From an uncultured Nioella sp. (lineage in GTDB: Bacteria; Pseudomonadota; Alphaproteobacteria; Rhodobacterales; Rhodobacteraceae), in assembly GCA_947495575.1 (NCBI GenBank), contig CANLZL010000001.1, forward strand, positions 310,001 through 374,000: a stretch of 64,000 nucleotides of DNA. Reading direction: 5' to 3'. Positions 1 through 7,664 of this stretch are shown here, piece by piece (within the stretch, counting starts at the first letter, position 1; the number at the start of each line of letters is the position of its first letter). The position numbers were made by a program, and so were the translations under genes. The notes beneath the pieces were generated by a model that ran no database searches, was not told where the DNA came from, and was given only the letters and a program-made list of their open reading frames with translations.

Positions 1-254
1 TAGGCCATGATGTGACCTTCCAGCGAGGTGCCGACCCCAAATGGGATCACGGGCAGGTCATGCGCCGCGCAGATACGCATAATTTTTGAGACCTCATCGC
101 TGTTTTCTGGAAATACAACAGCGTCGGGTGCCGCAGCTTTCAAATAACCCTCATCCATCGAATGCTGATCGCGCAATGCCGTTGATGTGGTCAGCCTGTC
201 ACCCAAAAGGGTCTTCAGCTCTCTCAGGGCTGTATTCTTGGCGGTCGGTGTCAT
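1..254 (-). CDS. FAD-linked D-lactate/glycolate dehydrogenase-type oxidase, N-terminal part (cut by window edge)
   Basis: Only the first 84 or so codons lie in the window. The translation contains AAPDAVVFPENSDEV and LPVIPFGVGTSLEGH, the start of the PCMH-type FAD-binding fold of GlcD/D-lactate dehydrogenase enzymes. These pass electrons from a 2-hydroxyacid to FAD and then usually to the respiratory chain. ATG at 254 is preferred because a GAGG lies about 8 nt upstream; an in-frame ATG at 278 has no clear ribosome site. It follows the DeoR gene by about 40 bp and is probably in the same leftward unit as the LacI and DeoR genes. The substrate is unknown; lactate, glycolate or sulfolactate would all fit the family. 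Confidence 0.8.
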   Translation of the reverse strand, partial: MTPTAKNTALRELKTLLGDRLTTSTALRDQHSMDEGYLKAAAPDAVVFPENSDEVSKIMRICAAHDLPVIPFGVGTSLEGHIMA

Positions 255-295
255 GTGGCTGGCCTCGCTGCGGCGCATGTCGTGGGGTGTTGAAT

Positions 296-1105
296 TCAGG
301 CGGAATAGGGCGCTTCGTCGCCGTCCTCATGTGGCGAGCCATCCGGTTCTGCCATGTGAACGTCAACATCCCATTCATTGCATTTGGCGGAAAGGTCTGC
401 GCTGAGCGGAAAATCGGTGAAGAAGGCGTCGATATCGCTGAGCGAGCAAATGCGTGCGGGCGCCGTTCGACCAAATTTCGAGTGGTCGGCCGCCAAATAG
501 GTCATGCGCGAACGGTCGATAATGGCCTGGCTGACGCCGACCTCCTGGATATCATAATCCAGAATATCGCCTTCTTCATCCAAGGCTGAACAGCCAATTA
601 CGGCATAGTCGAACTTGAACTTACGAATGGTTTCGACCGTCATTGCGCCGATCAGGCCACCGTCCGATTGACGCAGGCTACCGCCGGTGACGATAACCTC
701 GCAGTTCGGATTGCCGATCAGAATGTTGGCGACATTCATATTGTTGGTCACAACCAGAAGATTTCGGTGTCCCAGCAGTTCGGCAGCCACCGCCTCGGTG
801 CTGGTACCAATATTCAGAAAAAGCGAACAATCATTGGGAATATGCTCGGCACAAAGTCGTGCAATCGCCGTCTTCTCTGCGGAATGCAGGTTTCTGCGCT
901 CTTCGTATCCGACATTGGTTGTCCCCGAAGACAGGATCGCCCCACCATGGACGCGGTCAAGCTGCCCAATTTGATCCATCTCGGTCAGGTCACGGCGAAT
1001 GGTTTGCAGGGTCACGCCGAAATGCGCGGCCAATCCGTCAACGGTTACTTTGCCTTGCTGCCTTAGCAGCGAGAGGATTTCGGCCTGGCGAAAACTTTGC
1101 GTCAT
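296..1105 (-). CDS. DeoR/GlpR-family transcriptional regulator
   Basis: This 269-residue protein has the DeoR layout. Residues about 1-60 form a winged HTH (RQAEILSLLRQQGKVTV, then QTIRRDLTEM). The rest is a DeoR sugar-phosphate sensor domain with NIGTSTEAVA, VVTNNMNVA and VTGGSLRQSDGGLIG. Family members bind a phosphorylated sugar or polyol. The start has AAGGAAG 6-10 nt upstream. It lies 83 bp downstream of the LacI gene and 41 bp upstream of the FAD oxidase gene, all leftward. The C-terminus is longer and more acidic than in typical GlpR. The effector cannot be named from sequence. Confidence 0.9.
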   Translation of the reverse strand: MTQSFRQAEILSLLRQQGKVTVDGLAAHFGVTLQTIRRDLTEMDQIGQLDRVHGGAILSSGTTNVGYEERRNLHSAEKTAIARLCAEHIPNDCSLFLNIGTSTEAVAAELLGHRNLLVVTNNMNVANILIGNPNCEVIVTGGSLRQSDGGLIGAMTVETIRKFKFDYAVIGCSALDEEGDILDYDIQEVGVSQAIIDRSRMTYLAADHSKFGRTAPARICSLSDIDAFFTDFPLSADLSAKCNEWDVDVHMAEPDGSPHEDGDEAPYSA

Positions 1106-1188
1106 TGGTCTTCCTTTTCACCTGTATCATGTCCGAGCTTCCCGCGATTTGCGAGACCCAAATGCACCGGCGGCCCGATCAAAGGCGC

Positions 1189-2220
1189 CTATGTACGGGG
1201 TGGTGTGGTCAGGGATCCACGGTGGATAATCCGGGTGCCCAGGTTTTGCGAGCTACCTGCAATGGATTGCCCGCCGGCCTCGACCATTTCGATAAGCGCT
1301 GCGGCGGCGGTTGTCCCCATTTCGCGGTGCGGGACATGGACGGTCGTCAGTTGCGGATCGACCACCTGCGCCATTTCCAGGTCGTCAAAACCGGTGATCG
1401 AGATATCGTCCGGCACACGGAGATCACGGGCGCGCGCCTCTATCATCGCGCCGGCCGCCAAGACGTCATTGCCGCACAGCACCGCTGTTGGGCGGATGTC
1501 ACCGGACAGAAGCTCTGCCATCGCCGCCTGGCCCGTTTCAACGCCATATGCGGTCTCGACAATTGTAAGCACTGTATCCGGCAGATTTGCGTCCTGTACC
1601 GCTTGCCGAATTCCTTCAACTCGGGCGCTGGAGCGGTCATTTCCATTGGTAAAGGCCGAAATGACGCCGAGGTTGCGGTGTCCGAGGCGCAGAACTTCGG
1701 CCGTCATCTCAGCCATTGCGGCGCGGTTGTCGAACCCAACGGAGGGGAGGTCTCCACCGGGGGCGAAGACCCATGTGGCCAAGGCGGGAATGCGTTGTGT
1801 CCGCAGGAATTTCAGGATTTCCGGCGGGCGGTCCTGGCCGATCAGCAGCAATCCCTCTGCGCCGCGCGCCACCAATGATCTGATCTGAGCCGCCTCAATT
1901 TCAGACTGATAAGAAGAACTGGCGACAAGAAGTGTATAGCCATGTGCGTGCAGCTTTTCCTGAAAGGCCTGCAAGCCCCGCGCGAACATGGCGTTCTCCA
2001 TCGTCGGGATAATTGCACCGATGGTATTGGTGCGTTTGGCAACCATCGCGCGGGCGCCGAAATTTGGTGAATAGCCAAGGCGGTCCACCGCATCCAATAC
2101 TTTGATCCGCGTGGCCTCGACCACTTTATCGGGTGCGTTCAGGCACCGCGAAACAGTTGCCGTCGAAACACCGGCGGCTTCGGCAACATCGTTCAGCGTT
2201 GGGGTGGGGGCGTTGGGCAT
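1189..2220 (-). CDS. LacI-family transcriptional regulator of the sulfonate module (proposed)
   Basis: This 343-residue regulator has an N-terminal LacI HTH (TLNDVAEAAGVSTATVSRCL, residues 8-27) and a periplasmic-binding-protein-like sensor with TTVHVPHREMG near the C-terminus. ATG at 2220 is chosen because AAAGG lies 6-10 nt upstream and the HTH starts at once; a longer reading frame to 2298 would add 26 residues without homology and would run through an operator. The gene is divergent from hpsN, with two LacI-type palindromes (2277-2312) between them. The likely role is repression of hpsN-hpsO-hpsP-comDE and of itself. The inducer is unknown; DHPS or a derivative is a reasonable guess. Confidence 0.92.
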   Translation of the reverse strand: MPNAPTPTLNDVAEAAGVSTATVSRCLNAPDKVVEATRIKVLDAVDRLGYSPNFGARAMVAKRTNTIGAIIPTMENAMFARGLQAFQEKLHAHGYTLLVASSSYQSEIEAAQIRSLVARGAEGLLLIGQDRPPEILKFLRTQRIPALATWVFAPGGDLPSVGFDNRAAMAEMTAEVLRLGHRNLGVISAFTNGNDRSSARVEGIRQAVQDANLPDTVLTIVETAYGVETGQAAMAELLSGDIRPTAVLCGNDVLAAGAMIEARARDLRVPDDISITGFDDLEMAQVVDPQLTTVHVPHREMGTTAAAALIEMVEAGGQSIAGSSQNLGTRIIHRGSLTTPPRT

Positions 2221-2276
2221 GTTGTGCCTTTTACGTGCTTTCCATTTCAATGCAATGAATTCGCAATTTACAATGA

Positions 2277-2290
2277 TGTAAGCGCTTGCA
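2277..2290. promoter_or_regulatory. LacI-type operator, copy 1 (imperfect)
   Basis: TGTAAGCGCTTGCA is a 14-bp palindrome with one mismatched pair. It has the central CG step typical of LacI/GalR operators and lies between the divergent LacI gene and hpsN. Its centre is 22 bp (about two helical turns) from copy 2. Confidence 0.75.
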
Positions 2291-2298
2291 TTAGTCAA

Positions 2299-2312
2299 TG
2301 TAAGCGCTTACA
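2299..2312. promoter_or_regulatory. LacI-type operator, copy 2 (perfect palindrome)
   Basis: TGTAAGCGCTTACA is a perfect 14-bp palindrome about 90 bp upstream of the hpsN start and about 80 bp upstream of the LacI gene start. Paired with copy 1, it suggests cooperative binding of the adjacent LacI regulator. Confidence 0.8.
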
Positions 2313-2403
2313 CAGCATTCAGAAGTGATTCCGCACCGGGGGCCGCATAACGGCGTGCACTCGTTCTGATCAACACTGATCCTCATCAGATAGGACTGCT
2401 TGC

Positions 2404-3711
2404 ATGGCCCGCACGTATTTGAAGAAAGCCGCTCTTACCTCGAAATCCGACGCATCTGATGTGCATGACACCGTTGTCGGGATCCTTAACGATATCGAGG
2501 CTGGCGGCGATGATGCTGCATTGGCCTATGCGCGCAAATTCGACAAATACGACGGCAACATCATTCTTACAGAAGAAGAAATTCAAGCTGCCATCGCCCT
2601 TGTGCCGGAAAAGCTAAAGGCCGACATCCGCTTTGCTCATGACAATGTACGCCGTTTCGCTGAAACTCAGAAAGCGACTGTCGCCGATGTCGAATATGAG
2701 GTTGTTCCGGGCGTGACCGCCGGACAAAAGGCAATCCCTGTTGACGCGGCGGGCTGTTACGTGCCCGGCGGACGCTACAGCCATATCGCAAGCGCAATCA
2801 TGACCGTGACCACAGCAAAGGTGGCAGGCTGCCGCCATATTGCGGCATGTTCGCCACCGCGCCCGGGCGTTGGTGTGAACCCGGCGATTGTTTACGCGGC
2901 TCATATTTGCGGCGCTGACAAAATCGTTGCCATGGGCGGGGTTCAGGGTGTTGCCGCCATGACCTTCGGACTCTTCGGATTGCCCAAGGCCAATATCCTT
3001 GTTGGCCCCGGCAACCAGTTTGTCGCCGAAGCCAAGCGTATCCTCTTTGGGCGCGTCGGAATTGATATGATTGCAGGCCCCACTGACAGCCTTGTTTTGG
3101 CAGATGGCACGGCCGATCCAATGATCGTGGCCACAGATTTGGTTAGCCAGGCAGAGCACGGATACAACTCACCGGTTTGGCTGGTCACGGATGACAAGGC
3201 CTTGGCCGAAGAAGTGATGGCCTTGGTGCCTGATCTGATCAACGATCTGCCCGATGTGAACCGTGATAACGCTGCGGCCGCCTGGCGGGACTATGCTGAG
3301 GTCATTGTGTGCGCGGACCGGGAGGAAATGGCTGCGACTTCAGACGAGTATGCGCCTGAGCACCTGACCGTTCAGGCCGACGATCTGGATTGGTGGCTAA
3401 CGCGTTTAACCTGCTACGGGTCCCTTTTCTTAGGGGAAGAAACAACCGTCTCTTACGGTGACAAGGCAACGGGCACAAACCACGTTTTGCCGACCTCTGG
3501 CGCTGCCAGCTACACCGGCGGATTGTCTGTTCATAAATACATGAAGATTGTCACATGGCAGCGCGCAACCCGGGCAGGGTCCAAACCCATTGCCGAGGCA
3601 ACGGCGCGTATTTCTCGCCTTGAGGGTATGGAGGGGCATGCCCGCGCGGCGGATGTGCGTCTTGCCAAATACTTCCCCGATGAAACCTTTGATTTGACCG
3701 CCAATGGCTGA
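2404..3711 (+). CDS. hpsN: Sulfopropanediol 3-dehydrogenase (DHPS dehydrogenase, histidinol dehydrogenase family)
   Basis: This 435-residue zinc, NAD-dependent enzyme belongs to the HisD superfamily and is proposed to oxidise 2,3-dihydroxypropane-1-sulfonate to sulfolactate in two steps. The HisD catalytic set is visible: zinc ligands Q249, H252 (QAEHGYNSP), D353 and H412 (EGMEGHA), and the catalytic pair E319-H320. The E. coli HisD spacing of 33 from catalytic His to zinc Asp is kept exactly. HGYNSP after the zinc His differs from the HD of biosynthetic HisD and matches HpsN-type proteins. The context, with HpsO- and HpsP-like dehydrogenases and sulfopyruvate decarboxylase, supports a sulfonate rather than a histidine role. 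It is first in the operon and overlaps the next gene by 8 bp. Confidence 0.88.
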   Translation: MARTYLKKAALTSKSDASDVHDTVVGILNDIEAGGDDAALAYARKFDKYDGNIILTEEEIQAAIALVPEKLKADIRFAHDNVRRFAETQKATVADVEYEVVPGVTAGQKAIPVDAAGCYVPGGRYSHIASAIMTVTTAKVAGCRHIAACSPPRPGVGVNPAIVYAAHICGADKIVAMGGVQGVAAMTFGLFGLPKANILVGPGNQFVAEAKRILFGRVGIDMIAGPTDSLVLADGTADPMIVATDLVSQAEHGYNSPVWLVTDDKALAEEVMALVPDLINDLPDVNRDNAAAAWRDYAEVIVCADREEMAATSDEYAPEHLTVQADDLDWWLTRLTCYGSLFLGEETTVSYGDKATGTNHVLPTSGAASYTGGLSVHKYMKIVTWQRATRAGSKPIAEATARISRLEGMEGHARAADVRLAKYFPDETFDLTANG

Positions 3712-4465
3712 TCCCCGTGCCCTTTTTGATCTGACTGGCAAGGTTGCATGTGTGACCGGTGCCAGTGCAGGTCTGGGGCGCCAGGCGGCACGTGCCCTCG
3801 TCGCTGCCGGGGCGAAAGTTGTTGGTGTCGCTCGGCGGCAATCTGCGTTGGAGGAGATGCAGGCCGAGCTGGGGGGCGGTGCGGCCTATGTTGTGGCTGA
3901 TCTGGCGGCAGGGGAGGCTGCCAACGATCTGGCCCGGGCCATTGCCGCCCCCTTCGGACTACCCGATATTCTGGTTCAGGCCGCAGGAATAAACACACGG
4001 CAAGCTGCAGACGACGTTACGCCAGAGGGTTGGGACATGTCGCTGGCCCTCAACTTGACTGCGCCCTTCTTCCTCGCACAGGCGCTTGTGCCGGCCATGC
4101 GGGAAAAAGGGTGGGGACGGATCGTGAATTTCGCCTCCCTACAGACCACGCGCGCCTTTCCCGGCGGGATTGCTTATGGCGCAACCAAGGCAGGTATCGG
4201 GCAGTTGACCCGCGCAATGGCCGAGGCTTGGTCAAATTCAGGCATCACCGCAAACGCAATTGGACCCGGTTTTTTCCCGACGGAACTGACGGAGGCCGTG
4301 TTTTCCGATCCAGAGCGGGCGACGCGCAACGCCGCGCAAACCTGCATTGGGCGGAACGGCAGATTGCAGGATCTTGACGGTCCGCTGTTGTTTCTTTGCT
4401 CGGACGCATCCTCCTATGTCACCGGACAGGTATTGATGGTCGACGGGGGGTTCACCGCGAAATGA
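3704..4465 (+). CDS. hpsO: SDR-family dehydrogenase, HpsO-like DHPS 2-dehydrogenase
   Basis: This 253-residue classical short-chain dehydrogenase has a nucleotide-binding TGASAGLGRQ near residue 20, NNAG replaced by QAAG, a catalytic Ser in NFASLQT and a YGATK near residue 150. HpsO and HpsP are known from Cupriavidus as 2-dehydrogenases thought to interconvert the DHPS enantiomers so that HpsN can use both. The name rests on the gene's position between hpsN and an HpsP-like zinc dehydrogenase, since SDR sequence alone does not fix the substrate. It overlaps hpsN by 8 bp and the next gene by 4 bp (ATGA). Confidence 0.75.
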   Translation: MADPRALFDLTGKVACVTGASAGLGRQAARALVAAGAKVVGVARRQSALEEMQAELGGGAAYVVADLAAGEAANDLARAIAAPFGLPDILVQAAGINTRQAADDVTPEGWDMSLALNLTAPFFLAQALVPAMREKGWGRIVNFASLQTTRAFPGGIAYGATKAGIGQLTRAMAEAWSNSGITANAIGPGFFPTELTEAVFSDPERATRNAAQTCIGRNGRLQDLDGPLLFLCSDASSYVTGQVLMVDGGFTAK

Positions 4466-5445
4466 AGGCTCTTGTCTATAAAGGCCCCGAAGATCTTCAA
4501 TTCATCGACGTTGAAGACGCATCTGCCGGACCCGGCGAAGCGCTGGTCAGGATCGAGGCGGTGGGAATCTGCGGCTCGGATATGCATGCCTATTTGGGCC
4601 ATGATGATCGTAGGCCAGAGCCGTTGATCCTGGGCCATGAAGGGGCCGGGACGATAGTTGGTGGCCCGCGCGACGGCCAGCGCGTGACGATCAACCCGCT
4701 TGTCACCTGCGGGCAGTGTGATGCCTGTCAATCCGGGCGTGAAAACCTTTGTCCGGATCGGCAGATCATCTCCATGCCGCCGCGCGAAGGGGCATTTGCT
4801 CAGTTTATCGCAATTCCAGAGAAGAATCTTGTCTCAATTCCCGATGGTGTTCCAATCACCAAAGCTGCCTTGGCAGAGCCTTTGGCTGTAAGCTGGCATG
4901 CCGTTCGGCTAGGGCTGGAGGCGTTGCATCCCTCTATGTCGCTGTCGGCTGTAGTTTTGGGCGGCGGCGCAATCGGCTTGGGTGCGGCGCTTGCCTTGCG
5001 AGCGATGGGCGTTTCCGATGTCACAATCGCAGAGCCCAATGCCAATCGGCGCGCTTTCCTGAACGCTCATTCCGATGTGATTGCCGTCAAGCAAACCGAA
5101 GAAACGGCACCTTTGATTGTCGATGCCGTTGGTCTTGTCGCCACTCGTGAGGCGGCTTCGGCGATGGTGCATCCCGGCGGTGTCATCTTGCATATCGGGT
5201 TGGCCGAGCATTTCGGAGGCCTGGATATCCGCCGCATGACGTTGCAGGAAGTGACATTTATCGGCACATATACGTACACCGATCAGGATTTCCGCGACGC
5301 CGCTGCTGCCATTTTCGATGGGCGCCTCGGCCCGCTGGACTGGGTCGAAACCCGCCCACTGAGCGAGGGTGCATCAGCCTTTGCAGATCTCAGGGCGGGG
5401 CGTAGTCCTGTCCCCAAAATAATACTGGAGCCATGGGGCGCCTAG
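4462..5445 (+). CDS. hpsP: Zinc-dependent alcohol dehydrogenase, HpsP-like DHPS 2-dehydrogenase
   Basis: This 327-residue medium-chain dehydrogenase has catalytic zinc ligands C37 (GICGSD), H59 and E60 (GHEG). Structural zinc ligands C83, C86, C89 and C97 lie in CGQCDACQSGRENLC. The NAD-binding motif is VVLGGGAIGLGAALAL. The ATG overlaps the SDR stop as ATGA. With the preceding SDR it forms the pair proposed to equilibrate the two DHPS enantiomers through the 2-oxo compound. A role with another polyol cannot be excluded, but the operon strongly favours sulfonate metabolism. Confidence 0.78.
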   Translation: MKALVYKGPEDLQFIDVEDASAGPGEALVRIEAVGICGSDMHAYLGHDDRRPEPLILGHEGAGTIVGGPRDGQRVTINPLVTCGQCDACQSGRENLCPDRQIISMPPREGAFAQFIAIPEKNLVSIPDGVPITKAALAEPLAVSWHAVRLGLEALHPSMSLSAVVLGGGAIGLGAALALRAMGVSDVTIAEPNANRRAFLNAHSDVIAVKQTEETAPLIVDAVGLVATREAASAMVHPGGVILHIGLAEHFGGLDIRRMTLQEVTFIGTYTYTDQDFRDAAAAIFDGRLGPLDWVETRPLSEGASAFADLRAGRSPVPKIILEPWGA

Positions 5446-5502
5446 CCTGAGCCAAGCCCCGTCCGCCCACGCCCCTATTTCACCCCTCGGAGAGTTGAGA
5501 CA

Positions 5503-6009
5503 ATGAACATCGACAAAAAGATCACCGACGATCTGGTCGCAAATGATATCTCCTTCGTGACAACCGTGCCCTGCAAACAGTTGGCCGGCGTCATCGATGA
5601 GATCGACGCGAGAAAAGAGATATTCCACATCCCCTCGAACAAGGAGGACGAGGGCATAGGGCTCTGTGCAGGCGCATGGATGGGTGGCAAACGCCCTGCC
5701 ATCATCATGCAGAATACGGCCATTGGCGTTACGATAAATACGCTGGCCACTTTGATCCAATACTACCGGATGCCGCTGCCAATGCTGATCAGCTATCGGG
5801 GCGAATTGCGGGAGCCTGTGGCCTGTCAGGTGGAAATGGCCGTCCACACCAAGGCGCTCTTGGCGCAGATGAATATCCCGACCTACCATTTCCACAAGCA
5901 GTCAGATGTCGAAGAGCTCGACAACATTCTGAAATACACATTCATGTGCAACAAACCCGTGGCGATCCTGACCGATGCCAATTTCTGGGGAGGCTATGGC
6001 GACCAATGA
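5503..6009 (+). CDS. comD: Sulfopyruvate decarboxylase, alpha subunit
   Basis: This 168-residue protein matches the ThDP-enzyme pyrimidine-binding (PYR) half of the two-subunit sulfopyruvate decarboxylase. Telling motifs are TTVPCKQLAGVI, the cofactor-activating Glu in NKEDEGIGLCAGAW, and LISYRGELREPV. ComDE was first described in methanogen coenzyme M synthesis and is also used by bacteria to turn sulfopyruvate into sulfoacetaldehyde and CO2. Stop and start overlap with comE as ATGA, as expected for subunits made in equal amounts. GGAG lies upstream of the start. A 57-bp gap separates it from hpsP. Confidence 0.9.
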   Translation: MNIDKKITDDLVANDISFVTTVPCKQLAGVIDEIDARKEIFHIPSNKEDEGIGLCAGAWMGGKRPAIIMQNTAIGVTINTLATLIQYYRMPLPMLISYRGELREPVACQVEMAVHTKALLAQMNIPTYHFHKQSDVEELDNILKYTFMCNKPVAILTDANFWGGYGDQ

Positions 6010-6560
6010 TCCGCTCTGAAATCTTGAAAAACATCGCCCCGATTATTCGCGATCACCTTGTTGTCTGCAATATCGGCATCCCCAGCCAGGAATTGCACGC
6101 AATCGACGATCAGCCGACTAATTTCTACATGCTCGGCACAATGGGGCTGGCCTCGTCCATCGGTCTCGGTCTTGCCTTGTCGCAACCCAAAACAGTGATT
6201 GCCATTGATGGGGACGGCTCGGTTTTGACCAACCTTGGTACGTTGCCCACCATCGCCAATAACCCGGCCGACAATTACATCCTCATGATCATCGACAATG
6301 GCTCATATGGCTCGACCGGTGATCAGCCGACCTATGCCGGCAAAAAGACAAAGCTGGAACGGGTGGCCGAAGCCTGCGGATGTGACAACGTGATCGTTTG
6401 CCGTGCCGAAGATACTGGCCCTGCGCTGGAAGAGGCGATTGCCGCAAAGAGAATGGCGGTGATGGTCGTGAAATGCGAAAGCGGAAATGCCAAGAACCCG
6501 GTCATCACCATGGATCCGGTTGTCATTCGTGATCGCTTTATGAAAGCCGTTCAGGCCTGA
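6006..6560 (+). CDS. comE: Sulfopyruvate decarboxylase, beta subunit
   Basis: This 184-residue protein is the ThDP diphosphate-binding (PP) half of sulfopyruvate decarboxylase. The signature starts at GDGSVLTNLG and ends in IIDNGSYGSTGDQPT, the Mg/ThDP motif GDG-X(n)-N. It also has YMLGTMGLASSIGLGLAL. The start is the ATG overlapping the comD stop. With ComD it converts 3-sulfopyruvate to sulfoacetaldehyde, the substrate of Xsc. No xsc or pta gene is in this window, so the last steps must be encoded elsewhere. Confidence 0.9.
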   Translation: MIRSEILKNIAPIIRDHLVVCNIGIPSQELHAIDDQPTNFYMLGTMGLASSIGLGLALSQPKTVIAIDGDGSVLTNLGTLPTIANNPADNYILMIIDNGSYGSTGDQPTYAGKKTKLERVAEACGCDNVIVCRAEDTGPALEEAIAAKRMAVMVVKCESGNAKNPVITMDPVVIRDRFMKAVQA

Positions 6561-6563
6561 TAG

Positions 6564-7664
6564 ATGGGCCGCGCCGCGCATATTCATTCCGCTGAAGATG
6601 CGCGGCGTCTGGCCCGCCGCCGTCTGCCATGGATGGTCTTTGACTATATCGACGGGGCTGCAGGGGCTGAAACTGGCGCGGACCGAAACCGCGCTGCCCT
6701 TGACGCCATCGCCCTGACGCCTCGCATCCTGGCCGATGTCAGCCAGCGTTCTTTGGCCACAGAGGTTTTCGGCGCCAGCGCCACCCGCCCATTTGGCATT
6801 GCGCCGATGGGCATGTGCAACCTGTCAGCGCCTGGCGCCGACCTGATGCTGGCCCGGTTGTCTGCGAAATACCAAGTGCCTCACGGGGTTTCCACCGTTG
6901 CGTCCACCCCGATGGAAAAGCTCATCGAAACGTCAGAAGGCCATGCCTGGTTCCAACTCTACTTCAGCGGGGATGGGCAGGGGACCTTCCAACTGGCTGA
7001 CCGGGCCAAGGCGGCGGGGTATCAGGTGCTGGTCCTGACTGTCGACGTGCCAGAGGTCGGACGCCGCCCCCGTGAGCTGCGCCACGGTTTCACAATGCCT
7101 TTCAAAATCGGACCGCGCCAGTTTCTGGATTTTGCGCTGCATCCAACGTGGTCACTGTCCACTCTTTTCAAGGGCCGCCCCCAGATGGCGAATTTCGAGA
7201 TGGAAGGCTATGCCTTCGATCGCGCCGAAAGCCGCGCCCGCGCGGATTGGGACACGCTGAAAAGATTGCGCGAAATGTGGCCTGGCAAACTGGTGGTAAA
7301 AGGTGTTCTGGATGCCGAAGACGCCAAGCGATTGGTCATCGAAGGCGTGGATGCCATTCAAGTTTCAAGCCACGGGGCCCGGCAGTTGGAAAGCGTGCCA
7401 GCACCGATATCGCGGCTGCCAGATATCCGCGCGGCTGTTGGTACTGATTTTCCCCTGTTCTTTGACAGCGGGCTGCGCTGCGGGGAGGATGTTTTGAAGT
7501 CTTTGCATAAAGGCGCGGATTTCACGTTTCTGGGTCGAATCCTTCAATTTGCGATCGCGGCGGGCGGCGAAGAGGGGCTGCACCGTTTATGGGAGGTGAT
7601 CAGCGACGAGCTGAGCATCGCCATGGCACAAACCGGCCTAACCAAACTGCCCCCTCAAGCTTGA
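6564..7664 (+). CDS. FMN-dependent L-2-hydroxyacid dehydrogenase (proposed (R)-sulfolactate dehydrogenase)
   Basis: This 366-residue protein belongs to the L-lactate dehydrogenase/glycolate oxidase FMN family. Visible residues are Y28 in FDYIDGAAG, APMGMCNL, and the active-site H270 in SSHGARQL (SNHGGRQL in LldD), followed by FFDSGLRCGEDVLKSL and FLGRI. It starts 4 bp after comE, so it is in the hps-com operon. HpsN yields sulfolactate and ComDE needs sulfopyruvate, so the missing step is sulfolactate oxidation, which this enzyme would supply. This is an inference: described sulfolactate dehydrogenases belong to other families (ComC, SlcC, SlcD). It could instead be an ordinary L-lactate dehydrogenase. 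Its end overlaps the convergent transporter gene by 10 bp. Confidence 0.85.
   Translation: MGRAAHIHSAEDARRLARRRLPWMVFDYIDGAAGAETGADRNRAALDAIALTPRILADVSQRSLATEVFGASATRPFGIAPMGMCNLSAPGADLMLARLSAKYQVPHGVSTVASTPMEKLIETSEGHAWFQLYFSGDGQGTFQLADRAKAAGYQVLVLTVDVPEVGRRPRELRHGFTMPFKIGPRQFLDFALHPTWSLSTLFKGRPQMANFEMEGYAFDRAESRARADWDTLKRLREMWPGKLVVKGVLDAEDAKRLVIEGVDAIQVSSHGARQLESVPAPISRLPDIRAAVGTDFPLFFDSGLRCGEDVLKSLHKGADFTFLGRILQFAIAAGGEEGLHRLWEVISDELSIAMAQTGLTKLPPQA

Noticed and set aside
2404-3711. Annotation as biosynthetic histidinol dehydrogenase (hisD)
   Set aside because: HGYNSP after the zinc His and the hps/com neighbourhood fit HpsN; no his genes are near.
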